DNA from: a virus
Direction: 5' to 3' (one strand)
DNA length: 22,697 bases
Virus record (IMG/VR): IMGVR_UViG_3300037245_000860
Location: 1 to 22,697 of that record
The notes under the pieces are model-generated. The model was not told where the DNA came from, searched no databases, and saw nothing but the letters and a program-made list of their open reading frames with translations. The position numbers and the translations under genes are program-made. Numbering within the stretch: position 1 is the stretch's first letter; every line of letters begins with the position of its first letter. Below, in pieces: positions 14,893 to 20,745 of the stretch.

Positions 14893-15223
14893 CTTCCGAC
14901 ACCCCCAATTTTCTCAGTTGGCCGTTGAGCATCTCTTTGATCTGGTAGATCGCACAAATCGCTCGGCCACGGATCAGTGACTTCAGTGCTTTGCGGTCAG
15001 CTTGCAGGTGAAAAATTTCCTTGCCGTGAATCTCGAAGTTGCACCTGGCCTCAACGATGGCAGCAAACTGGACGTCCATACATCGCTCGCTGATCTGGAT
15101 AATCTCAGCCGATCTTAGCACATCTGAATCACGGGCGTCAGCTTCTTCTCGCTGGCAGTCCTTCAGCAGTTGCAGCATTTCCAGTTTGCTCAGCATCCGC
15201 TTCTGTGTGTTGTCTTTATTCAT
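14879..15223 (-). CDS. Hypothetical helical protein
   Basis: A 114-residue, almost entirely helical protein (MNKDNTQKRMLSKLEMLQLL at the start; EIIQISERCMDVQFAAIVEARCNFEIHGKEIFHLQADRK in the middle). I chose ATG 15223, preceded by GAGGTTGACC and overlapping the upstream stop by eight bases. No catalytic motif is seen. It is the second gene of the leftward operon. Confidence 0.76.
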   Translation of the reverse strand: MNKDNTQKRMLSKLEMLQLLKDCQREEADARDSDVLRSAEIIQISERCMDVQFAAIVEARCNFEIHGKEIFHLQADRKALKSLIRGRAICAIYQIKEMLNGQLRKLGVSEDDLY

Positions 15224-15404
15224 GGTCAACCTCTTTAGGAATTATGATCGAGAAGCTCTTCATGTTGCCTGCTCTGTTGACTTTCCCGATTATGGCCTCA
15301 TAGTCATTTTCGCGAATCTTCACTCGCACGCTGTGTCCCTTGAGATCAGGTATCGCGTTCACAACCGCTGTCGCTGCTCCCATGACCTCACCTATATTTA
15401 CCAT
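15216..15404 (-). CDS. First gene of the leftward operon, hypothetical
   Basis: A 62-residue protein (starts MVNIGEVMGAATAVVNA; then VRVKIRENDYEAIIGKV) with a probable N-terminal helix and a small beta domain. The ribosome-binding site is AGAGGG, six bases from ATG 15404, within the AACCTTGTTG leader. The conserved 41-nt promoter-like element ends 59 bases upstream, so this is the promoter-proximal gene of the structural operon. Function unknown. Confidence 0.75.
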   Translation of the reverse strand: MVNIGEVMGAATAVVNAIPDLKGHSVRVKIRENDYEAIIGKVNRAGNMKSFSIIIPKEVDHE

Positions 15405-15462
15405 AATTCCCTCTACTTCCCCAACAAGGTTCCCGATATAGAAGAGTCCCGAATAAAACCCT

Positions 15463-15503
15463 ACCCCTCCACTAATACTGGCTCAAACCACAAGATTGAA
15501 AGG
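15463..15503 (-). promoter_or_regulatory. Putative phage-specific late promoter (copy 1)
   Basis: On the minus strand: CCTTTCAA, 14 bases, then CCAGTATTAGTGGAGGGGT. A second copy with identical spacing lies at 21837-21877. Read as a promoter it gives -35 TTTCAA, an 18-base spacer and -10 TATTAG. Upstream are A/T tracts (GAAAATTTTC palindrome at 15522-15531 and a T8 run) that could act as an UP element. It faces the structural operon. Confidence 0.65.
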
Positions 15504-15840
15504 AAATCGAAAAAAAATCTCGAAAATTTTCTCATATATATGCACTTTCCTACATAGGATATGGGTCTAAAATAGGAAATACCACGATATCAGCCCAATA
15601 ACGCCGGTTTCGCGGATTTGCCAGAAAAAATTCTAAAAAATTGTACGTTCTAAGAAGGGTATATTCCAGTATAGCTTCGAGCAAGTCGAAGGGTACTACC
15701 CCCAGGTCCGATAATAGCGGGGATAGGCGACATTGACCATCTATAGCGTGTTGTGTGACCGATAAAAACAGCGTTTGTGGCTCGCTATGCGTGTTTTCAT
15801 GGTGATACCATACTAACGCACATAACCACATAGCTTGCAC

Positions 15841-16177
15841 TGTGTCGGTGTGTCGGTCAGTGTCAAGTGGAAATATGATGTAAACCCTTATGACATAAGG
15901 ACTTACGCTGCCGTGTCGCTGTGTCGGTATAAAACCGAAACCGTGCTATATAAGAATAGATAAACACAAACACAGAACACACAAACACACATAATAACAT
16001 AATACTATCATATAACCTATTTAACAAACCATCGACACAATAACAGTATATATTACTCTAAGTACTTATCAATAAAGGAGTTATGTCTGTGTCGCACTGT
16101 GTCGCAACTATGATAACACCCCAAAAACAGCGATAATGCGACACAAACACCGACACAGAATACAAAACAGCGACACA
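15841..16177. repeat. TGTGTCG repeat cluster (candidate origin or operator array)
   Basis: The heptamer TGTGTCG occurs at 15841, 15849, 15920, 16088 and 16098, with a near copy (CGTGTCG) at 15912. Its reverse complement CGACACA occurs at 16033, 16139, 16151 and 16171. Several copies are extended by G or C (TGTGTCGG and TGTGTCGC forms). Between the left and right groups lies a very A/C-rich segment with few G. Direct and inverted iterons beside an easily melted tract are typical of origins; operators for a phage regulator are the alternative. Confidence 0.6.
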
Positions 16178-16298
16178 AACCCCAGCCTTTTATCGTTAGT
16201 CAAGCAATCGGAAACAATCGCAACGTCGTTTTTAACATAGATATCGCTTGTCTATATATTGAACGTGAAAACAATTTGCTCATTCTTTGAGAATATAT

Positions 16299-16327
16299 TT
16301 GACTTGTGTTCTGCTATGTGGTATACT
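16299..16327 (+). promoter_or_regulatory. Strong sigma70-type early promoter
   Basis: TTGACT (16299-16304), a 17-base spacer, then TATACT (16322-16327), with TGG directly before the -10 forming an extended -10 (TGGTATACT). It points into the small-gene region, with the predicted start near 16334. Confidence 0.85.
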
Positions 16328-16381
16328 GTGTTTGTTGATTGAAGTTATTTGACAAGTTCATAGCGTCGGAAAGGGGAAAAC

Positions 16382-16393
16382 ATGAAGTACTAA
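16382..16393 (+). CDS. Three-codon leader minigene (possible)
   Basis: ATG AAG TAC TAA (Met-Lys-Tyr-stop) follows a strong ribosome-binding site (GGAAAGGGG) about 50 bases after the predicted transcript start. It comes just before a large hairpin. It could be a leader peptide, a minigene that ties up tRNA, or simply a ribosome entry point. Length alone cannot prove use. Confidence 0.3.
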   Translation: MKY

Positions 16394-16451
16394 ACAACAG
16401 TCTATTATAGCACATTCGGCGGTTTGGGTGTGCTATGATAATTTGTTGTTT
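16392..16451 (+). promoter_or_regulatory. Two-part leader hairpin 1
   Basis: Outer stem AAACAAC/GTTGTTT (16392-16398 with 16445-16451) and inner stem ATAGCACA/TGTGCTAT (16407-16414 with 16429-16436, 14-nt loop) are separated by an internal loop of eight bases on each side. The downstream arm is T-rich. It lies between the minigene and the first real gene, a typical attenuator or processing-site position. Two related hairpins follow downstream. Confidence 0.6.
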
Positions 16452-16469
16452 ATGATGAAAGGTTTGACC

Positions 16470-16619
16470 ATGAAGACTGGGATTAAACTTAGCAAAACGC
16501 AATCAAAAGAATATGGTGTCAAATACGCCGATACTCTTAGACGATTGCATACTTGCACACCTTCAGAGAATGCCGGATTGAAAAAGCTTTTGAACTATTA
16601 TTATAACTTGTTGAATTAA
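16470..16619 (+). CDS. Hypothetical small early protein
   Basis: A 49-residue basic protein (starts MKTGIKLSKTQSKEYGVKY, ends LKKLLNYYYNLLN). The start ATG 16470 is set by the repeated leader GAAAGGTTTGACCATG; an upstream in-frame ATG at 16428 falls inside the leader hairpin and is unlikely. It is the first gene after the early promoter, a position often used for host-takeover proteins, but function is unknown. Confidence 0.68.
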   Translation: MKTGIKLSKTQSKEYGVKYADTLRRLHTCTPSENAGLKKLLNYYYNLLN

Positions 16620-16629
16620 GGGTTTGAAA

Positions 16630-16704
16630 ATGTATATGCTTATAAGTTTTGTTGTTGGCGTGATTGTTTGGGTGGTTGTTATTGTTACAAGCGAAGATTA
16701 TTAA
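16630..16704 (+). CDS. Membrane microprotein, 24 aa
   Basis: Starts MYMLISFVVGVIVWVVVIV and ends TSEDY: a single hydrophobic helix with a short acidic tail. Its start is set by AAGGGTTTGAAAATG, the same leader motif as its neighbours. It has a strong ribosome-binding site and tight spacing to the genes on each side. It resembles the next gene in design. Function unknown. Confidence 0.62.
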   Translation: MYMLISFVVGVIVWVVVIVTSEDY

Positions 16705-16716
16705 AGGGTTTGAACT

Positions 16717-16791
16717 ATGGGAACTAATGACAGTAAAGAGTTAATCACGTTGTTAATCTTGACGGTTTTGAGTTTTATAGCTTTATGTTAA
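16717..16791 (+). CDS. Membrane microprotein, 24 aa (second)
   Basis: A short polar N-terminus (MGTNDSKE) followed by a hydrophobic helix (LITLLILTVLSFIALC). The leader AAAGGGTTTGAACTATG provides the ribosome-binding site. It has the same length as the preceding microprotein but reversed polarity of charge and helix. A terminator-like hairpin follows. Function unknown. Confidence 0.6.
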   Translation: MGTNDSKELITLLILTVLSFIALC

Positions 16792-16795
16792 TCGG

Positions 16796-16850
16796 AGAAT
16801 CAAAAGCAGAACACACGTCGATTTGTGGGGTGTGTTCTACTGTTTATTCT
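16796..16850 (+). terminator. Two-part hairpin 2, terminator-like
   Basis: Inner stem AGCAGAACACAC/GTGTGTTCTACT (16805-16816 with 16830-16841, one mismatch, 13-nt loop); outer arms AGAAT/ATTCT (16796-16800 with 16846-16850). A T-rich segment (TGTTTATTCTTT) follows the inner stem. Its architecture matches the hairpins at 16392-16451 and 17482-17533. Confidence 0.65.
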
Positions 16851-16866
16851 TTGAAAGGGTTTGAAA

Positions 16867-17055
16867 ATGACACACAAGCAAAAATCAGAACGTATCGAGA
16901 ATCTCGAATCAGACATTATCGACGCAAACAAGACTTGCAACGAATTATTGCATTATTTGAACTCAAAGAAGTTTCGTTGTGGCGATACGTTAGACGGATA
17001 TGTCAGCACAAACGACGTACGTGCTTATGTTATGATGATAAAATCTAATCTTTAA
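16867..17055 (+). CDS. Small coiled-coil protein
   Basis: A 62-residue protein whose first half is a charged helix (THKQKSERIENLESDIIDANK), probably a coiled coil, followed by 'GYVSTNDVRAYVMMIK'. The start ATG 16867 follows GAAAGGGTTTGAAA; a TTG six bases earlier belongs to that leader. Function unknown. Confidence 0.65.
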   Translation: MTHKQKSERIENLESDIIDANKTCNELLHYLNSKKFRCGDTLDGYVSTNDVRAYVMMIKSNL

Positions 17056-17070
17056 TCGAAAGGTTTGACA

Positions 17071-17256
17071 GTGGAAAGTCATTATGTGATTAACGTTGCA
17101 AGAAATGGAAAACACCATTTCAGAATTGAAATTGTGAACGAAAATGAAGCAAAAACAGTTTATTGGGAAATGGTTCACAAGTATTCTGCAAAGTGTTATA
17201 GTATCGACGTTGCATATTGGGAAATAATCGGACATTCTGTAAATTGGAAAGGTTAG
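17071..17256 (+). CDS. Hypothetical small protein (GTG start)
   Basis: A 61-residue protein (VESHYVINVARNGKHHFRIE after the start; 'VYWEMVHKYSAKCYSIDVAYW' later), probably alpha/beta. The start is GTG 17071, fixed by the leader GAAAGGTTTGACAGTG that matches ATG-containing leaders of neighbouring genes. No motif recognised. Confidence 0.68.
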   Translation: MESHYVINVARNGKHHFRIEIVNENEAKTVYWEMVHKYSAKCYSIDVAYWEIIGHSVNWKG

Positions 17257-17259
17257 ACC

Positions 17260-17484
17260 ATGAAAACAGCGATTGTAAAGTTAAAAGATGTGCTTGATTT
17301 TGCCGATGGAATAGGTTATCACGTAGTCGGACGATATGTCGAGGGTGGAGAAAAAGTATCGGCGACGTGGTTAGCTGAAGACGCTGATTTGTCTTGTGAA
17401 GTGAGTTTTTCGGGGATATCACTTGATTTTATGGGTGTGATTTTCAGCACGTGTGGCGTTTTTGCATTTACGTTAATCAGCTAA
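17260..17484 (+). CDS. Hypothetical small protein
   Basis: A 74-residue protein (KTAIVKLKDVLDFADGIGYHVV at the N-terminus) with a hydrophobic C-terminal half ('ISLDFMGVIFSTCGVFAFTLIS') that might insert in a membrane or form a beta sheet. ATG 17260 follows GAAAGGTTAGACC. The stop codon is the first base pair region of the next two-part hairpin, so it is the last gene of this subgroup. Confidence 0.68.
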   Translation: MKTAIVKLKDVLDFADGIGYHVVGRYVEGGEKVSATWLAEDADLSCEVSFSGISLDFMGVIFSTCGVFAFTLIS

Positions 17485-17533
17485 AGTCTAAAATAGAATA
17501 CATGTTTCGGCGTGTGTTCTGTTGTAAACTTTA
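17482..17533 (+). terminator. Two-part hairpin 3
   Basis: Outer stem TAAAGT/ACTTTA (17482-17487 with 17528-17533) and inner stem AGAATACA/TGTGTTCT (17495-17502 with 17513-17520, one G-U pair, 10-nt loop), with seven unpaired bases on each side between them. It overlaps the stop of the gene before it and ends just before the ribosome-binding site of the next. Confidence 0.6.
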
Positions 17534-17548
17534 ATTGAAAGGAAAAAC

Positions 17549-17836
17549 ATGTTGAAGACTACAGAACAACAGCGATATCGAATTTACACGGAGAATATCG
17601 AAAACGGAGTTTTTAGAGTTCAAGAAATTGTGAATTTTTACTTTGAAGCTTGCACGGTTATCGAATCACACGGAGTCTATAAAGGCGAACGTGAAAACGG
17701 TTTGATAATTGAAATAATCACAAGCTATAGACTCGACAAGAGAATTGAAAACATTTGTGATAGAATCAACAAGCTACATAAACAAGAGTGTTGTATGGTT
17801 ACTGTTGAAGCAATCGAAACCGTTTTTATATCTTAG
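17549..17836 (+). CDS. Hypothetical small protein
   Basis: A 95-residue alpha/beta-looking protein (QRYRIYTENIENGVFRVQEI; 'YRLDKRIENICDRINKLHKQECC' near the C-terminal third). The ribosome-binding site GAAAGG precedes ATG 17549 by seven bases. It contains three cysteines in the C-terminal part (two adjacent) but no zinc-ligand spacing. Function unknown. Confidence 0.72.
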   Translation: MLKTTEQQRYRIYTENIENGVFRVQEIVNFYFEACTVIESHGVYKGERENGLIIEIITSYRLDKRIENICDRINKLHKQECCMVTVEAIETVFIS

Positions 17837-17844
17837 GGTGAATT

Positions 17845-18201
17845 ATGATGTTATTTAATCCTGTCAAGCTAAAGAAAAAGGCGATTGTGTGGTATACTTA
17901 TACCACGAAGGGAATGCACATAAACACGTATAAACCAGAAATGCAAGGCGTGAAAGGCGTAAAGCATACCGCACAAATTCAGCCTTTATACTGGTTTCCT
18001 TTTGCCGTCGAGTTTATAAAATGCAACAAACAAAACCTTGCAATCAGTGCAAGTGGTCGGATGGTTTCGGACGTGTTTATCATCCGGTTTTGGGCTAAGA
18101 ACAAAATCAAGTTTGATATCGTCTTATCGAAAACGGGTTTTATAATGACGGGTTTTGATTTTAAGCGTAGTTTATGGGTGAAAAAATATGAAACTATCTG
18201 A
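17845..18201 (+). CDS. Hypothetical protein
   Basis: A 118-residue basic, aromatic-rich protein (KLKKKAIVWYTYTTKGMH; 'IQPLYWFPFAVEFIKCNKQN'; ends FDFKRSLWVKKYETI), probably beta-rich. The ribosome-binding site AGGGTG lies before two adjacent ATG codons (17845 and 17848); either may be used. Its last 14 bases overlap the next gene. No family recognised. Confidence 0.7.
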   Translation: MMLFNPVKLKKKAIVWYTYTTKGMHINTYKPEMQGVKGVKHTAQIQPLYWFPFAVEFIKCNKQNLAISASGRMVSDVFIIRFWAKNKIKFDIVLSKTGFIMTGFDFKRSLWVKKYETI

Positions 18202-18562
18202 TATTGAAAACAAAATATACAAGCGTATGAACGTCGAACCGCCTAAGCTTGCTGGAAAGGGCGGGTTCATATTATCGGACGGAATGTTCGTCTCGACGTC
18301 TAACCATGCTGGAACGTGCAAGAGTATCGGTATTACTTTACGTTCTGCAATCAAATCCGGTTTGTGTCGGTTCTTTAGTCGGCAAGGTTTGGGCGGCAAT
18401 GTTGCAGTGTTTGAATATCGGAAATTGACCGACAAACAAACAACAGCAATCAAAAGCTTTTTGAAGTATAACGAGTTTCACCACGTGATTTGTGGGGGTG
18501 AAACTATCGAATCACAAACACGGGCGATAAGGTCAGTACCCTCTATTCACAAAAAAGATTAA
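18188..18562 (+). CDS. Hypothetical protein
   Basis: A 124-residue protein (MKLSDIENKIYKRMNVEPPK at the start; 'GITLRSAIKSGLCRFFSRQGLGGNVAVFEYRKL' in the middle). It overlaps the preceding gene by 14 bases, with GGGTGAAAAAAT before ATG 18188. It is the last gene before the second sigma70-type promoter. The middle segment could bind nucleic acid, but this is only a composition-based guess. Confidence 0.72.
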   Translation: MKLSDIENKIYKRMNVEPPKLAGKGGFILSDGMFVSTSNHAGTCKSIGITLRSAIKSGLCRFFSRQGLGGNVAVFEYRKLTDKQTTAIKSFLKYNEFHHVICGGETIESQTRAIRSVPSIHKKD

Positions 18563-18581
18563 CAAAAATCGAAAAAAGAAT

Positions 18582-18610
18582 TTGACTAATTCAAGAGGTC
18601 AGTGTATAAT
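18582..18610 (+). promoter_or_regulatory. Second sigma70-type promoter
   Basis: TTGACT (18582-18587), a 17-base spacer, TATAAT (18605-18610). It shares the string ATTTGACT with the promoter at 16299. The predicted start is near 18617, sixteen bases before the ATG of the glycosylase-like gene. Confidence 0.85.
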
Positions 18611-18632
18611 ATAGATATGAAAGGCGGTTCTT

Positions 18633-19160
18633 ATGTGTTGGTATACTTCAGCAAGGCGAACGATTGAAAGTTTATACGGTGAAGACGCTGATTTGTTTTG
18701 TGATATCTTAGCTGCAACGTCACCACGTAAACAAGTTAGGGCGAACTGGAAACTTGCCGTGCGATTGTTTGCAGAACACAAAAACGGTCTACCTATGTCT
18801 GAAGTTGGATTATTGCCAGCACATAAAGGAAACTTGAAGCGTGCTTTTAGTGGTGAAGAGTTATCAGGTCCGAAGGTTCAAGCGTTTGCAGCAAACTTGA
18901 AGGGCGATTTTGACAGAGTGACGATTGACGTTTGGGTTTTGCGGTTCTTTGGTTTCAAGAAAAACAGAATCACACCCAAACAATATATCGCTCTTGAAAA
19001 AGCAATCAGCAAGCTTGCAAAGCGTAGGGGGAAAACCCCAGCACGCTATCAATCGGAAATATGGGAACGTAGCATGGCGAATGCTGGGCGTAAACCAATA
19101 AGCTATACAAGCGTAAGCGAAGTTAATCAGAATCAGTTCACATTTATGTCGGAGAATTAA
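18633..19160 (+). CDS. Helix-hairpin-helix DNA-glycosylase-like protein
   Basis: A 175-residue helical protein. Residues 77-102 read LSGPKVQAFAANLKGD...VTIDVW, with Lys81 and Asp99 placed 18 residues apart. In Ogg-type bifunctional glycosylases a hairpin 'G.G.K' lysine and a 'VD.H/W' aspartate are about 19 apart, so the pattern suggests an HhH-GPD-like fold. The earlier helices ('FCDILAATSPRKQVRANWKLAVRLF') would fit the N-terminal part of such a fold. It could act on modified bases in host or phage DNA, but this activity is inferred. It has its own near-consensus promoter and the ribosome-binding site AAGGCGG before ATG 18633. Confidence 0.62.
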   Translation: MCWYTSARRTIESLYGEDADLFCDILAATSPRKQVRANWKLAVRLFAEHKNGLPMSEVGLLPAHKGNLKRAFSGEELSGPKVQAFAANLKGDFDRVTIDVWVLRFFGFKKNRITPKQYIALEKAISKLAKRRGKTPARYQSEIWERSMANAGRKPISYTSVSEVNQNQFTFMSEN

Positions 19161-19161
19161 C

Positions 19162-19347
19162 ATGTTGACGGCTAAAGATTACAAGCGTATCGCTGAAGCT
19201 ATAGCGGATTGTACTATCATAATTGACAATCAGGAAGTCGTGGCGAAAAAGCAATTAGTTAATCGGCTTGCAAACTATTTCAAGTCAGAACGTAAAGGTT
19301 TTATCACGGGATTTTTTGTTGAAATGTGCAAATTTTTAAGGGGCTAA
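19162..19347 (+). CDS. Hypothetical small helical protein
   Basis: A 61-residue protein (MLTAKDYKRIAEAIADCTII; 'KKQLVNRLANYFKSERKGF'). Short proteins with a 'DYK.IA.AI....' opening occur in many phages as uncharacterised early proteins (from memory). The ribosome-binding site GGAG lies within the end of the upstream gene. It is co-transcribed with the glycosylase-like gene. Confidence 0.73.
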   Translation: MLTAKDYKRIAEAIADCTIIIDNQEVVAKKQLVNRLANYFKSERKGFITGFFVEMCKFLRG

Positions 19348-19351
19348 AAAC

Positions 19352-19666
19352 ATGTATGATAAGATAGACAAAAATCACACGGCATGGAAACTGCTCAAAA
19401 AAGCTTTGCCGAGTTACCGCAAAAGGTCAGCGTATCTTGCTGAAGTGGAAAGCGTGATATTGTCAGGGCGGTTCTGGTCCGGTGGTTCACGTGACGAGTA
19501 CACTGTAATCGGTATCGACGGCACTGTGAAGCATTTACCGGGTAGAAATGATTTTCCTTTCACGGCACCGGATGAACGAATAGAACTTCACACCGTGCAA
19601 GCTGTTATCCAGCACGGGACATTCTGCGGCAAGCCGTCAACAGCAAGCGTATACATTTATGTTTAA
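19352..19666 (+). CDS. Hypothetical protein
   Basis: A 104-residue alpha/beta protein: helical N-terminus (AWKLLKKALPSYRKRSAYLAE) and a beta-rich remainder ('SGGSRDEYTVIGIDGTVKHLPG'). The ribosome-binding site AAGGGG precedes ATG 19352. No motif recognised; the context is the small early gene series. Confidence 0.74.
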   Translation: MYDKIDKNHTAWKLLKKALPSYRKRSAYLAEVESVILSGRFWSGGSRDEYTVIGIDGTVKHLPGRNDFPFTAPDERIELHTVQAVIQHGTFCGKPSTASVYIYV

Positions 19667-19676
19667 GGGGCGAATC

Positions 19677-19904
19677 ATGGCACTGAAATTTATTGAAGTG
19701 ATTGACTTGACGACGGACAAAAACGAAGGGCGGTTTAGACGTGTAAGCTTAGCACACGGGGGCCGTAATCACGCACTCGGTGACTTGCGTGTTGTGGGTG
19801 GTCTATCACACAGCACGGATATCACTTTCAGCTATGACGAAGCCGTCAAGTTGCGTGATTTTCTGCAAACTGAAATTATTGATAGGCATGAGGACACAAC
19901 ATGA
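19677..19904 (+). CDS. Hypothetical protein
   Basis: A 75-residue protein (MALKFIEVIDLTTDKNEGRF; 'DLRVVGGLSHSTDITFSYDEAV'). I chose ATG 19677 with AAGGGG seven bases upstream over an earlier ATG at 19659 inside the preceding gene. Its end overlaps the next start as ATGA. Function unknown. Confidence 0.72.
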   Translation: MALKFIEVIDLTTDKNEGRFRRVSLAHGGRNHALGDLRVVGGLSHSTDITFSYDEAVKLRDFLQTEIIDRHEDTT

Positions 19905-20092
19905 GTAAAGACAAGAAATGGTTTGACGACAAATTCACCGATGACGTACCCGCTGACCTGAAAAAGTTGGTGACGAGGATTTGTATGTCATATAATATAG
20001 ACGGAATTTGTGATCCTAACTACCTTGCAAATATTATCGCACTGGAACTCGGTTTCGGCGACGGTCACAGCAACTTTCATAGGAGAAATTAA
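19901..20092 (+). CDS. Hypothetical acidic protein
   Basis: A 63-residue protein (MSKDKKWFDDKFTDDVPADL; ends FGDGHSNFHRRN) with two cysteines and a helical middle. It starts in an ATGA overlap with the previous gene, so translation is coupled. Function unknown. Confidence 0.72.
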   Translation: MSKDKKWFDDKFTDDVPADLKKLVTRICMSYNIDGICDPNYLANIIALELGFGDGHSNFHRRN

Positions 20093-20093
20093 C

Positions 20094-20342
20094 ATGGCTG
20101 CAAAAATCAAAGACATCAAAAACAAAGAAGACTGGGATTTTTTCGAGTTCGTGGACGTGTGCGTGATTGCAAGTAACAAGGTTTACGGGCGGGTAGCAAT
20201 CGCCAAAGAAGCACGAACCATCGGCAATCGTCGCGACATTTATCACAACGCTTTACTGATTGCCGACGACGGCGATATTGTAATCGGTCCTGATGACCAC
20301 AAAGCGTACGCAATCGGCAACTTGAAAAAGGTGGAGGTATAA
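20094..20342 (+). CDS. Hypothetical protein
   Basis: An 82-residue alpha/beta protein (AAKIKDIKNKEDWDFFEFVD; 'LLIADDGDIVIGPDDHKAYAIG'). The start ATG 20094 follows AGGAG by eight bases; an earlier in-frame codon at 20010 lies inside the upstream gene. Function unknown. Confidence 0.74.
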   Translation: MAAKIKDIKNKEDWDFFEFVDVCVIASNKVYGRVAIAKEARTIGNRRDIYHNALLIADDGDIVIGPDDHKAYAIGNLKKVEV

Positions 20343-20344
20343 TC

Positions 20345-20743
20345 ATGGGTAGAGGCGTGATGACAGTAGGCGACCACGGCATATATTTTAGCACGTGTGA
20401 TATGCTGCAAGACGAGGATAATGACTGGGCATGGGACGATATGCGGGATAACTTGCAGTATGCTTTGATGAAAGTTTTTCCCAGCCTTGACAAGTTTAAC
20501 GGTTGGCATGGGAACGAGTGTCAGGGCCTGCTCAAAAATGACCACGTCAAGTTCTATACTTCAGAATATTGCGGGTGTGGTGCAATCAGTGTGGTCGTGG
20601 ATAATGACGAGTACCCCGAACTTGCCGAGGCGTGGCTGGCTCAGGTCTGGGACCGCATGACAGATATCATCGGTGGATATGTGGACACGCTGCGGCTTAT
20701 CGCGACGGGGTCAAATGGAATACCGTTTTATGAAAGGGTGTGA
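20345..20743 (+). CDS. Hypothetical acidic protein
   Basis: A 132-residue acidic, aromatic protein (VGDHGIYFSTCDMLQDEDND; 'HVKFYTSEYCGCGAISVVVDNDEYPELAEAW'). Its CGCG cysteine pair and early cysteines could bind a metal, but no known site is evident. GGAGG lies nine bases before ATG 20345. A small acidic early phage protein may interfere with host DNA-binding proteins, but that is speculation. Confidence 0.74.
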   Translation: MGRGVMTVGDHGIYFSTCDMLQDEDNDWAWDDMRDNLQYALMKVFPSLDKFNGWHGNECQGLLKNDHVKFYTSEYCGCGAISVVVDNDEYPELAEAWLAQVWDRMTDIIGGYVDTLRLIATGSNGIPFYERV

Positions 20744-20745
20744 TT

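Larger units (their letters stand above)
15405..16381. other. Divergent non-coding control region
   Basis: About 980 bases between the leftward and rightward operons. I find no convincing gene; a 96-codon minus frame at 15550-15840 lacks a ribosome-binding site. It holds the copy-1 promoter, perfect dyads ATGGT-GAT-ACCAT (15799-15811) and CCTTAT-GAC-ATAAGG (15886-15900), the TGTGTCG repeat cluster, an A/C-rich, G-poor stretch at about 15950-16030, and the rightward promoter at 16299-16327. This arrangement suits a transcription switch and/or replication origin. Confidence 0.7.

Noticed and set aside
15550-15840. A 96-codon minus-strand frame in the divergent region
   Set aside because: It has no ribosome-binding site and an odd amino-acid composition, lies upstream of the late promoter element, and overlaps dyads.
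15841-16177. CRISPR array
   Set aside because: Repeats are 7-9 bases, in both orientations and irregularly spaced, without uniform spacers.
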